NCBI RefSeq assembly: GCF_016587355.1
Contig: NZ_BNJF01000012.1
Span: 24,089-88,088, forward strand
Direction: 5' to 3'
From: Ktedonospora formicarum
Lineage (GTDB): Bacteria; Chloroflexota; Ktedonobacteria; Ktedonobacterales; Ktedonobacteraceae
DNA: 64,000 nucleotides
Under the pieces are notes generated by a model, which saw only the letters and a list, made by a program, of their open reading frames with translations, was not told the origin of the DNA and made no database searches. Positions 40,514 to 48,659 of the stretch are shown piece by piece. How positions within the stretch are numbered: position 1 is the first letter of the stretch; each line of letters begins with the position of its first letter. A program made the position numbers and the translations under genes.

Positions 40514-41338
40514 ATGGCACCAGGAACCAAACGATCAGAGGCCAAAGCCGCAGCGCGAGCACGCGGAGAGTCTCTCTTTGCCTTTACCGATCAACGGATC
40601 CATTCCTTCGAGACACGCAACAACTACCAGCACATCGTCATGCGCTTTCTGAACTGGACACGTGACCAGCATCAGCTGCGTGACCTGGCGAAGATTGATA
40701 TACAGGCTGACGAATTGGTCTCTCTCTACTTATTGGAACGCATAGGGCAAAAGAAGAGCGCCTGGACCCTGACCACTGAGCGGAGCGCGTTCCGCATGTT
40801 CTTCCAGGACCGTAGCCTCACTGATAGCGTTGACTTACCCAAACGCCGGCGTGAGAATATTAAGCGCTCGCGACTGCCTGCCAAACGCGACCAGCGGATC
40901 AACCTCGCCAACTGGCAACACATCATCACCTTTTGCCTGGCCTGCGGATTGCGACGTGAGGAGCTACGCGATCTCCGGGTGCAGGATGTCTCTATCCGCC
41001 CAAGCGATGGGCAACTTGTGGTGCGCGTCAGCAAAGGCAAAGGCGGGAAGGTGCGAGCGGTTCCCGTATTTCCTGGCCGAGAAGGGGCTGTACGAGCAGC
41101 CATCGAGGGGAAAATCGCAGAGGAACATGTCTTTCCACGTCTCTCCAGCCTGCTCGATATTCACAGCTACCGTCGTCAGTTTGCGCAGGACCTCTATGAA
41201 TTGCTTTCAGGACGCCCACTTCCTCCTCTGGCAGGCCGTTTACAATCCCCTGATCTGGATCCAGTTGCGGCGCTCGAAGTGAGTCGTCGCCTCGGTCACA
41301 ACCGTATCGACATCATCTTTGGGCATTATATCCGCTAA
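40514..41338 (+). CDS. Tyrosine recombinase/integrase
   Basis: 274 residues from ATG 40514, although the frame is open for 54 further codons upstream with protein-like sequence (GKRPGAKYAAIQRFDAL) and an AAGGAGA site at 40448, so a non-ATG start may be used. SAM-like core-binding N-terminus (FETRNNYQHIVMRFLNWTR), then catalytic R (CGLRREELRDLRV), H-x-x-R (IHSYRRQFAQDLY), and the C-terminal GHNRIDIIFGHYIR with nucleophile Tyr272. Enzymes of this family integrate elements or resolve dimers. The downstream 300 bp contain several palindromes that could be attachment sites. Confidence 0.85.
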   Translation: MAPGTKRSEAKAAARARGESLFAFTDQRIHSFETRNNYQHIVMRFLNWTRDQHQLRDLAKIDIQADELVSLYLLERIGQKKSAWTLTTERSAFRMFFQDRSLTDSVDLPKRRRENIKRSRLPAKRDQRINLANWQHIITFCLACGLRREELRDLRVQDVSIRPSDGQLVVRVSKGKGGKVRAVPVFPGREGAVRAAIEGKIAEEHVFPRLSSLLDIHSYRRQFAQDLYELLSGRPLPPLAGRLQSPDLDPVAALEVSRRLGHNRIDIIFGHYIR

Positions 41339-41561
41339 ATGGCTCATAATCGCGTTAAGAGCCTCATTGGGGGTTTGTGCATGCTACATCCTCCTCAGAC
41401 AGTCTAACCCCGTAGAATCGCCTCTTAAAGGTCCATGCATGATAGGATTATAACGGTATTTTGGGTGACGCGCTACCGGGAAATACCTAGAAATCCACGG
41501 AATTCCGCAGAAGAATCGTAAGAGTAGAAGAAGTTACAAGGAGTCAGTCTAGGAGAGTCGT

Positions 41562-41613
41562 GAAGAAATAGGAAGAAATCCCACTATATCTTTGTATTTC
41601 TTCCTATTTCTTC
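41562..41613. repeat. 18-bp perfect inverted repeat GAAGAAATAGGAAGAAAT
   Basis: Arms separated by 16 bp, located between the integrase and the MerR-like gene. AT-rich, with no T-run, so a protein-binding or att-like function is as likely as termination. Confidence 0.6.
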
Positions 41614-41614
41614 G

Positions 41615-41628
41615 TCTATCATGATAGA
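41615..41628. repeat. Palindrome TCTATCATGATAGA
   Basis: Perfect 14-bp palindrome one base after the 18-bp inverted repeat; possible operator for the next gene's HTH product. Confidence 0.45.
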
Positions 41629-41713
41629 TACCTGTATCTCTGGGGATATGAAGGTAAATACTGGAAGATAGAGAGAGAATGCTGTCTTTAGCGAACGGAA
41701 GGGAGAACCGGGC

Positions 41714-42493
41714 GTGCAGCGGCCAACATATACAATCACCCAATGCTGTCAGCTCTTTCATGTGAATGCCAAGACGTTCCATAAGTGGTTGGCACGTGAG
41801 CACATTGAGGCGCAACAGTCACGAGCGGATACTCGCATTCGATACTTGACTCAGGAGCAAGTAGATCACCTGGTGCGTGTATATGATCTGTCGCTTCCGT
41901 CATCTGGTGAGGCGTTCCCGTCTCCGTCGGCAACGGAAAACGAAACAGGGACGATACCAACGAGCGACGTAGCGCTGTTGCGTGAACAACTGCGTGAGCA
42001 AGGCCGACGCCTTGATGAGCTGGAGCGAGAGGTGCGTCTGTTGCAGGTACGCGTGCAAGATCTAGAGCGACCACGTGAGCAAATGGTTTCCCCATCACAC
42101 GAGCGTTCGCAACCATTGCCTGAATATCCAACTTCTTCTGACCAGGGAAACGCTCCAGCTCACCGGATGACGGCCGAGGGGAAAAAGCGCTCCAAGAAGA
42201 AGTCACGGGGGAAACGCCTTCCTGCTGGCTTGATCCTTCTCCGTGAGTTTGCGGAGCGGCATCACATTTCCATGAACCGCGCCTCGACTGCGGCCAACGC
42301 AGGCAAGATAGTGGTTATTCGAGGGAAATGGTTGGTTAATAGCCGCTGGGCCTCTGAAGCAATAGATGGCCGTGGGCAGTGCGATTTTTACCAGCTGTTC
42401 CACCAGCGTGAGGGCTTTGAAGCGTGTCAAGAGTGTCCACATCAGCATCTGGATGAGGAAAAGGAGGGAAGCCATGTCAATGAGCGTATCTGA
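41714..42493 (+). CDS. MerR-like HTH protein with coiled coil and second DNA-binding region
   Basis: 259 residues, GTG start after GGGAG. N-terminal HTH (YTITQCCQLFHVNAKTFHKWLAREHIEAQQ..RIRYLTQEQVDHLVRVYDL) in MerR/excisionase style, a coiled coil (LLREQLREQGRRLDELEREVRLLQVRVQDLE), a basic KKRSKKKSRGKR stretch, then a second putative HTH (FAERHHISMNRASTAANAGKIVVIRGKWLVNSRWASEAI) and a short Cys/His end. Overlaps the next gene by 20 bp. Probably a DNA-binding dimer regulating this locus or assisting recombination. Confidence 0.6.
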   Translation: MQRPTYTITQCCQLFHVNAKTFHKWLAREHIEAQQSRADTRIRYLTQEQVDHLVRVYDLSLPSSGEAFPSPSATENETGTIPTSDVALLREQLREQGRRLDELEREVRLLQVRVQDLERPREQMVSPSHERSQPLPEYPTSSDQGNAPAHRMTAEGKKRSKKKSRGKRLPAGLILLREFAERHHISMNRASTAANAGKIVVIRGKWLVNSRWASEAIDGRGQCDFYQLFHQREGFEACQECPHQHLDEEKEGSHVNERI

Positions 42494-42875
42494 ACGCCTG
42501 ACCATGTTTCGTCTACATCTCTTGTGGAGAATGTTTCGCTTCGCGCACAAACACCCTGCTTTGACGGCTACGGCTCCAGGGCGATATTATGCTCATTTTT
42601 TGAGGCACCTTAGAGACAAAGGAGAGCAAGAGTTACGTACCCAGAGGCAGACAGGGCGAGGGTTTGTACTGCTGTACAGCGTTCATCCAGAGACTGGAAA
42701 CGTGAGCCCCTTGCCTCCAATTGATCTTGCACAACTTCCGCGCTGCGCATGTACGTGTGGCTGTGATGAGGTGCTGATGGAGGGGTACGCGACGATGCTC
42801 TCCACGGGAGAGAGGGTGTGCAACAATTGTTACTACCTCTGTCTGGAACATGATGTTCCGCACCTTTCCTGGTAG
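42474..42875 (+). CDS. Zinc-finger protein (133 aa)
   Basis: Start ATG 42474, AAGGAGGG just upstream. N-terminal helical basic part; C-terminal CACTCGCDEVLMEG...RVCNNCYYLCLEHD gives four or more cysteines for zinc. Followed by a strong terminator. Unknown function, co-transcribed with the MerR-like gene. Confidence 0.55.
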   Translation: MSMSVSERLTMFRLHLLWRMFRFAHKHPALTATAPGRYYAHFLRHLRDKGEQELRTQRQTGRGFVLLYSVHPETGNVSPLPPIDLAQLPRCACTCGCDEVLMEGYATMLSTGERVCNNCYYLCLEHDVPHLSW

Positions 42876-42876
42876 A

Positions 42877-42918
42877 GGCCCTGTCAGATCTGCAATGCAG
42901 CCAGACAGGGCCATTTTT
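42877..42918 (+). terminator. Intrinsic terminator
   Basis: GGCCCTGTC/GACAGGGCC 9-bp stem with an inner CTGC/GCAG helix and ATTTTTAT tail, directly after the zinc-finger gene. Confidence 0.8.
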
Positions 42919-42943
42919 ATAGAGAAAGAAAGGATGAAGAGAG

Positions 42944-45544
42944 ATGGCGACATCCAGGCCCCAGAAACCACCATCACAAGAGGAGGTGCAGGCGGCGGTT
43001 GAAAAGGTGCTGGATCTGGTGATTGCGTCCTTGCATAAGGCGAGAACCTATCCTGTCAGTGATGGAACGTATGTTGGTGAGGAGGGGAGGCGCTACAAAT
43101 ATTGCTATCACTTTCAGGGTGAGGAGACCCCTGCTCTGAATGATGGGATTGAGGTACAGATCTGCGCGAACGCATTAGACGAGGATGGGATAGCTGCGCA
43201 ACTGGTTGGAGTTGATGGTGAGACAATGACACTCGTCGTCTCACGACGGCTGGATGTCCAGCTTCTGGCATCTGCGCAGGTTATTGTTGACCGTGCTCGC
43301 CTCTATCGTAAGCTGAAAGAGGCATTCCTTCGCGCAGGGGTACCAGCCGAGTTGGATCGAAAATTGCTTGGAGAGCTGCCCTGTGACGACCTTATAGCAG
43401 CTGGGGAGGAGAGCTTGGAACTCCTCCCCACAAATTTTTCTCCGGATGGTGATCAGCGACAGGCGATGTTACGCGCCCTGGCAAGCGAAGTGACAATGGT
43501 GCTTGGCCCTCCTGGTACGGGCAAGACCTCAGTATTGGCCGCAATTGCCTACCTGCATGCCCTCTACCACGAGTATCGCGTGCTCATCCTTTCCCATACT
43601 AATGTCGCGATTGATAATGCTATTGAGCGGCTGGTGGACTTGCTTCATGACGCTGGCCGGGATTGGTATGTCGAGCAGCAACGAGTCATTCGTTTTGGGA
43701 TAGCTCGCCTGCCAGTGTTTGCGAGCGAGGCATATCAACACGTCGCCATGGAACAGGTTGTTGAGAGCTATCTGATGCAGACCCAACAGGAGGAAGAGCG
43801 ACTGCAAGAGCGCTGCCAGGTATTACGTGAGCGTATTCGTGAGCACAGGCAGACACATGATCAGCGGCAGCGAAAGAAGCGCTCTATGATGAGGGACCTG
43901 GAGAACCAAATCCAGCAGGTGTCTGTTGAACTGAATCAGCAGAACACGCGCGAAGCCGCAGCCTGCGCAGAGATTGATCAACGATTGGCCCCATTATGTC
44001 CTCCGCTTGAAGCAGCTGACGTACGGTTTATTGAGGCCCAACTACGCTTGCGCGAAGCCGAAGCCGATGTCGCAGCGGCTGCTCAGCAACATCAAGAGCA
44101 ACAAACTGCCTATGGGAGAGTGCAGAAACTGCTGGAGATTTTTCGCGCTCGACCCGTTCTTTCACGACTCTTTCGGCGTGTGGTGTCTGGAGAATCAGAG
44201 CATTCCTATCTTGCTCTCCTCCATGAGCGAGATCGCGTGGTGGAGACGTGTTGGCGGCAGTTGATCGCATGTCAACATGAGCAGAAGCGCGCCTCCGTTG
44301 CAGTATATCAGGCACAACGCGAGCATGGAAGGCTCCGCTTTCGAGTGGACGCATTAGAAGCCCAACGTGAGCAGATCACAGAGCAGTACCAGACACTGCG
44401 GGCTCCCCTGTTGACGCGGCTCTTGCAAGTGAAGCAGCAACGTGAGGCGCAAACGACCTCTGCAGCCAACCTTCGGAGTCAGCTCCAAAAATGGGAGCAA
44501 GAGCTCCAATTGACCCAGGAGATGCTTGCAAAGATGGACGAGGCGCGCGAAGCTGAGAAGCGCCGGGCCATACGGAAGATTTTAGAAAATGCCCAGGTTG
44601 TTGGCGCAACCTTGACCACACTCTACCTCAATCCACTCTTGCTTGAGCAGGAGTGGGACGTCATTATTATTGATGAGGGGTCAATGGCCCCTGTCCCCGC
44701 GGTCTTAGTTGCGGCCAGGCGTGCCATCAGACATCTGATTATCATCGGTGATCCTCTTCAATTGGCCCCGGTGTGCTCCTGGAAAGAGCCGCTCATCAAG
44801 CACTGGCTTGGCCTCGACATTTTTGCTCACGGAGGGTATTCCCTAGAGGAGGCACGAACAGGTGCGCATCATAGTGCGCTGCTCTCCTATCAGGGACGTA
44901 TGTCCAAACGGATCTGTGACCTTATTCGGCACTCGGTCTATCAGGGGGCTCTCAAGGATCGCCTCCCAGATCGCCCCTTATGCGCATTTGGGCCGGACCC
45001 CGAGCATCCCGTAGTCTTGCTCGATACCACAGGAGCCAAGAATTGCAAGACAGAGCGGCCGAAAGCAAAGTCGCGCCTCAATGTTTATCATGCTGCGGTT
45101 GTGACTCACCAGGCGCAACAGGTACTCGCGTGTATGGAGGAGTCAGGAAACGAAGCTATTGGGGTGATCACACCCTATACCCTCCAGCGCGACCTGCTCA
45201 AAGAGCGTTTTGCTCAAGCTGGCATACTCTCTGCCTGCCGTATCGGAACGATTCACGCCTTCCAGGGGATGGAGTTTGATGTGGTCATCCTTGACCTGGT
45301 GGATACCCCTAGCTACTCAATCGCCCCCTTTTTATGTGGTGGATGGGGAAGTGAGGCCATGCGAATGGTCAATGTGGCAGTGACCCGTGCCCGCCATAAG
45401 CTCTATATTGTTGCGCATGTTGAGCGCATCTTGAGGACGCCAGATGCAAGTATGCTCCAACAACTGGTGCGAGATGCAGGCAGGCAACATCGTGTGCGTG
45501 TCAGACGCCACTTTGTCGATTTTAACGTCACTCGGCTTTTATAG
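42944..45544 (+). CDS. UPF1-like SF1 helicase with long coiled coil
   Basis: 866 residues. Walker A GPPGTGKTS near 188 and SHTNVAIDNAIERL after it; then a ~290-residue coiled-coil insertion (about 270-565); motif II VIIIDEGSMAP near 574, motif III GDPLQLAPV, motif IV-type GVITPYTLQRDLLKERF, motif V RIGTIHAFQGMEFDVVILD and motif VI MRMVNVAVTRARHKLYIV near 809. This is the AAA_11/AAA_12 (SF1B, Dna2/UPF1/SMARCAL-type) architecture; DEGS replaces DEAx. Such helicases occur in phage-defence and DNA-repair systems. AAAGGATGAAGAGAG precedes the ATG. Confidence 0.88.
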   Translation: MATSRPQKPPSQEEVQAAVEKVLDLVIASLHKARTYPVSDGTYVGEEGRRYKYCYHFQGEETPALNDGIEVQICANALDEDGIAAQLVGVDGETMTLVVSRRLDVQLLASAQVIVDRARLYRKLKEAFLRAGVPAELDRKLLGELPCDDLIAAGEESLELLPTNFSPDGDQRQAMLRALASEVTMVLGPPGTGKTSVLAAIAYLHALYHEYRVLILSHTNVAIDNAIERLVDLLHDAGRDWYVEQQRVIRFGIARLPVFASEAYQHVAMEQVVESYLMQTQQEEERLQERCQVLRERIREHRQTHDQRQRKKRSMMRDLENQIQQVSVELNQQNTREAAACAEIDQRLAPLCPPLEAADVRFIEAQLRLREAEADVAAAAQQHQEQQTAYGRVQKLLEIFRARPVLSRLFRRVVSGESEHSYLALLHERDRVVETCWRQLIACQHEQKRASVAVYQAQREHGRLRFRVDALEAQREQITEQYQTLRAPLLTRLLQVKQQREAQTTSAANLRSQLQKWEQELQLTQEMLAKMDEAREAEKRRAIRKILENAQVVGATLTTLYLNPLLLEQEWDVIIIDEGSMAPVPAVLVAARRAIRHLIIIGDPLQLAPVCSWKEPLIKHWLGLDIFAHGGYSLEEARTGAHHSALLSYQGRMSKRICDLIRHSVYQGALKDRLPDRPLCAFGPDPEHPVVLLDTTGAKNCKTERPKAKSRLNVYHAAVVTHQAQQVLACMEESGNEAIGVITPYTLQRDLLKERFAQAGILSACRIGTIHAFQGMEFDVVILDLVDTPSYSIAPFLCGGWGSEAMRMVNVAVTRARHKLYIVAHVERILRTPDASMLQQLVRDAGRQHRVRVRRHFVDFNVTRLL

Positions 45545-45638
45545 CTGAAAGCATCGCTGAAATATTATTCTGACCTACATCATTACCACTTTTTCTTGCC
45601 TGAAAAGGAAGAGTTTTTTAGGGGAATATGTGATAGGC

Positions 45639-45685
45639 GACCCAATATATTGTGATAAAACATAATCAAGACCCAATATATTGTG
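45639..45685. promoter_or_regulatory. Paired operator-like repeats GACCCAATATATTGTG
   Basis: Two identical 16-bp repeats at 45639-45654 and 45670-45685, 31 bp apart (three helical turns), each containing palindrome CAATATATTG. The second ends 8 bp before a perfect -35, so a bound protein should control that promoter. Confidence 0.65.
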
Positions 45686-45693
45686 TTTTTCTC

Positions 45694-45722
45694 TTGACAA
45701 AGCTGTGCTATTCGCGTATACT
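45694..45722 (+). promoter_or_regulatory. Strong sigma70 promoter
   Basis: TTGACA, 17-bp spacer, TATACT, about 85 bp upstream of the small gene at 45807. Near-consensus. Confidence 0.8.
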
Positions 45723-45806
45723 CCCTCCCAAGGCACGATTTGAATCCTTTCATCGTTGCATGGTGTTTTAAAGTTTCTAGTACATTTTTTACGAAAGAAT
45801 CTTAAT

Positions 45807-46001
45807 ATGGCTAAACAAAGCTATAAGTCCGGACAAATTGCCCCGGCATCTGCACAAATGGTGCTCGTTGGCCCTCGTGGTGGTAAAACGAGTCACGAGA
45901 TCACTGCCGTTAAAGGGAAGCGGTTGCCGCCAACACCACAAAAGGGCCAAAGTTACCAAATCGCTGATCGTACAAAAAATGATGCTGGAAAAGGTAAGTA
46001 G
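45807..46001 (+). CDS. YjzC-like small protein (64 aa)
   Basis: Start ATG 45807 (GAAAGA upstream). KSGQIAPASAQMVLVGPRGGKTSHEITAVKGKRLPPTPQKGQSYQIAD matches the small beta-rich YjzC-type proteins (GxxxPxSGxYxxVGPRGGKTG..PPTPKKGxxY). Function of the family is unknown. It is driven by a near-consensus promoter with paired operators, implying high, switchable expression. Confidence 0.65.
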   Translation: MAKQSYKSGQIAPASAQMVLVGPRGGKTSHEITAVKGKRLPPTPQKGQSYQIADRTKNDAGKGK

Positions 46002-46067
46002 GTGTTGATCAGCTTTCATCCTTAATGTTTTGTAGGATGAGATGTTCTGGTTTAGAATTGGAGAATA

Positions 46068-46679
46068 TTGTTGTATTCAGGGCATTTTGAATTCGAGTCT
46101 CCCCTTCGGGGGCGTTCCTTGCAAGATGAGTTGGCGCAAAGAGGTCAGAAATTACGTGCTGAGATTCAAAACACCGCGCGAAGTGTCATCAAGGCGAACG
46201 GTGATGAGGGCACCTATATTGCTGATTTAGTAATGCGTTATACTATTGCTCTCCCGCAATTAGACTTCGAGAATATCCAGAAATCCGAGAGATATGAGGA
46301 GATTCATGGTTCCCAGTTGCCTGGGGAAGCTACCTTTCCTGATCACATGTATCGTGTTTGGATTGTTACCTTCTCTCTTAAAGGCAATGGGGATCTCAAT
46401 CTTCTTCGATATGTACCGCGCGGTGGCGCTCCCCTTTCGTATCCCCAAGTGAAATTTCAATATGATACCTTCTCCTTTGAGGTAAGGAGTGTTACCAAAG
46501 ACATTGAGAAGATGAAACAGGAGAAGGAGAGAACCCTTTCATTTTTGCGGGAACGCCTTGCTGCTCTTCTTCCTGACCTTGAAGAGCACAATCGTGCCCT
46601 TCAAGGAAACGTCACTCGCCTGTTCGAGCAACAGAAAGAGTTGTTTAGTACCGATAAAGATTTGCTCGATCAGCTCTAA
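46068..46679 (+). CDS. Hypothetical protein with C-terminal coiled coil
   Basis: 203 residues. TTG start preceded by GGAG 5 nt upstream. N-terminal alpha/beta part (YIADLVMRYTIALPQLDFENIQ; VWIVTFSLKGNGDLNLLRYVP), C-terminal charged coiled coil (IEKMKQEKERTLSFLRERLAALLPDLEEHNRAL). Unknown; possibly linked to the nuclease-like gene downstream. Confidence 0.55.
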   Translation: MLYSGHFEFESPLRGRSLQDELAQRGQKLRAEIQNTARSVIKANGDEGTYIADLVMRYTIALPQLDFENIQKSERYEEIHGSQLPGEATFPDHMYRVWIVTFSLKGNGDLNLLRYVPRGGAPLSYPQVKFQYDTFSFEVRSVTKDIEKMKQEKERTLSFLRERLAALLPDLEEHNRALQGNVTRLFEQQKELFSTDKDLLDQL

Positions 46680-46776
46680 GCAAATTTTGGTGGAGTTCCA
46701 TACAAACGAGTTCTAGATTTCTCGCTCTTTATGCACCACGCGATGGGGAGCGATTGGACACAAAAATCGGCAAGCC

Positions 46777-46850
46777 TAGTAACTGGGCTGAATGCTTGAT
46801 GCAAATTTTGGGGCGAGGGACATTACGTCAAACCTTCAACCCAGTTACTA
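46777..46850. repeat. Inverted repeat TAGTAACTGGGCTGAA/TTCAACCCAGTTACTA
   Basis: 16-bp arms with one mismatch, 42-bp spacer, between two plus-strand genes. GCAAATTTTGG also occurs at 46680 and 46801. Could be a terminator or a small mobile-element remnant. Confidence 0.45.
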
Positions 46851-46901
46851 ACCTTTCCTGCATGGAGCGAAAAAATTAGGTAGGAGCGAATAGAAATTTT
46901 G

Positions 46902-48542
46902 ATGTTTACAAAACAGCAAATACAGGCCATGCATGAAGAGGACCTGAGAAACAAAGTCCTTGTACCACTCTTGTGGGCTATGAAGTATGAGGGTGTTCAT
47001 GAATATCATGGGACAAACGAGTTCGGCAAGGATATTATCTGTTGGAAATTGGATGAATTGAACAACCGTGAATGCCTGGCTCTCGTTGTGAAAGCGGTAC
47101 AGATTTCTGGTCAGTCCAAGGCTTCTGCGGATATAGAAAATCAGGTCAGACAATGTTTTAGTAAGCCTTATGTTGACAAAACTACTGGTTTGAGCGAGGA
47201 GATAGACCGCTGCTGGGTTGTATCAAATAAGCGTATGGCTCCTTCTGCTGTAGATTTAATTAAATCTGGGATTGGTCGTGCCGTTTACAGCAAAAATGTT
47301 CGATTTGTTGATATTGACGCTCTCTGGAAGCTTATTGAAGAATATATGCCTTTCCAAACTACCCTCCAGAAGCTAGAAGAAGTTAGGCATGATTATGAAA
47401 CTTGGGATACACACTATCGTCTTCAGGCTCAAATAGACGCAAACGGTATACACCATACTATTGTTGAGAAGTTTCCAGGAGCTGCACAGGAGAAGCCGCT
47501 TGAAATAAGGTCCATTTTTGAATTTCCAGATACTGAGGATGGGAGAAGGCATAAGGAGGCATTAGAGCGTTTTTTTGAGACTGGCGCCCCTACACAAATC
47601 CCGGCAGCTTACATTAAAAGCTTGGAGTATTCAGAAGTTCTCCAACGTGTTTATCCTACCATGACAGAAAAGGGATTTCTTCAATTCGGCTCTATTCCTC
47701 ACCCTAAGCCCTTCCTCATGCGCTGTGAAATTGTTTGTGATGATGGCGATCAATTTTTACTTGAGCATGTTCATTTTCTCTGCACTCAAGTTGGACGTAA
47801 AGAGGCTACTTTTACTAATGCTACTCAACCTATTGCAGTTAAAATACAGTTGGCAATTCATTTTGATGGTACCGTTTCTCGCTTTCATATAAACTTGGAA
47901 CATGATGTCTCTTGGAATGTCCATCAAGTGCTCAGGAAGATGCAACTCGGACGCTGCCTCAGCAAGCCCCATACTATCCGATTTATTAATTTAGAGACGG
48001 GTTTTATGGTTGGTTCGGGTCGGAGTGAAGTAGGTATGTGTGAAGCACCAGATGAGGATACTTTGGAAGCGGTTGCTGCCCTAGATGCATTGCAACAAAA
48101 GTCTGGTCAACTTATTGTTCTTCCAGAGCGCGAATTGACGGGCGAAGAACATCAAGACCTCAACCTGTTACGCTCCCTGTATCGTACAGGGAGCGTAGAT
48201 ACTACCTGGAAAACATGTACCATGTCCATACTTGTCACAGATGAAGATAGAGATGAGTTAACCCAGACATTGAGCCAGACTGAAGAGCATGGTATGGTCT
48301 ACTTGCAACAAGAATTTGAAAAGCTTTCTTTGTTTGGTGAAGAGTATGACCTTGGAACAATTAAACCATTATCACTACCAGCGAAGCTGACGAATTGGTT
48401 AGAGGTTAAGGCTCTCTTGGACCAGGGGTTTTGTGGCTCTCTTCAGCTCGAATTTGCTCCACGTGATAACGGATCATTTACAAAAGAGTACCTAGAGTGG
48501 CTTCCTGAAAAGGATGGTGATCCTGCTAGTAAATTAGGCTAA
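46902..48542 (+). CDS. Restriction-endonuclease-like N-terminal domain protein
   Basis: 546 residues from ATG 46902. N-terminal ~130 residues: LVPLLWAMKYEGVHEYHGTNEFGKDIICWKLDELNNRECLALVVKAVQISG, with D in FGKDII and VVKA as a likely PD-(D/E)xK variant (D-x-VxK), followed by CWVVSNKRMAP; similar openings occur in Mrr-like nuclease domains of defence proteins. The remaining ~400 residues are alpha/beta and unassigned. A 13-bp perfect inverted repeat lies within the gene at 48179. Possibly a defence effector with sensor domain. Confidence 0.5.
   Translation: MFTKQQIQAMHEEDLRNKVLVPLLWAMKYEGVHEYHGTNEFGKDIICWKLDELNNRECLALVVKAVQISGQSKASADIENQVRQCFSKPYVDKTTGLSEEIDRCWVVSNKRMAPSAVDLIKSGIGRAVYSKNVRFVDIDALWKLIEEYMPFQTTLQKLEEVRHDYETWDTHYRLQAQIDANGIHHTIVEKFPGAAQEKPLEIRSIFEFPDTEDGRRHKEALERFFETGAPTQIPAAYIKSLEYSEVLQRVYPTMTEKGFLQFGSIPHPKPFLMRCEIVCDDGDQFLLEHVHFLCTQVGRKEATFTNATQPIAVKIQLAIHFDGTVSRFHINLEHDVSWNVHQVLRKMQLGRCLSKPHTIRFINLETGFMVGSGRSEVGMCEAPDEDTLEAVAALDALQQKSGQLIVLPERELTGEEHQDLNLLRSLYRTGSVDTTWKTCTMSILVTDEDRDELTQTLSQTEEHGMVYLQQEFEKLSLFGEEYDLGTIKPLSLPAKLTNWLEVKALLDQGFCGSLQLEFAPRDNGSFTKEYLEWLPEKDGDPASKLG
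48179..48207. repeat. 13-bp perfect hairpin inside a coding sequence
   Basis: TACGCTCCCTGTA and its exact complement with a 3-nt loop, encoding LLRSLYRTGSVD. Very strong potential RNA hairpin in the middle of the nuclease-like gene. Confidence 0.75.
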
Positions 48543-48611
48543 ACAGTTTGGCCCAATTTACTATCTGCCTTCTAATACAAGTGGCTTTTTCTTCTGGTTG
48601 AATGCCTCTCA

Positions 48612-48634
48612 CCTTTTATAAAGGAGGAGTTTGG
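48612..48634. repeat. att-like repeat, left of second integrase
   Basis: CTTTTATAAAGGAGGAGTTTG here and CCTTTATAAAGGAATGTGTTTG at 49790-49811 are imperfect direct repeats on either side of the recombinase gene. Confidence 0.4.
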
Positions 48635-48659
48635 GAACATGGTTATTAGCTTGATGGTT

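Larger units (their letters stand above)
41339..41713. other. Palindrome-rich region after integrase
   Basis: About 375 bp without a gene. It contains GGTATTT/AAATACC (41455-41497 area), CGGAATTCCG, an 18-bp perfect inverted repeat at 41562-41613 and a 14-bp palindrome at 41615-41628. Candidate recombination or regulatory sites. Confidence 0.45.
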
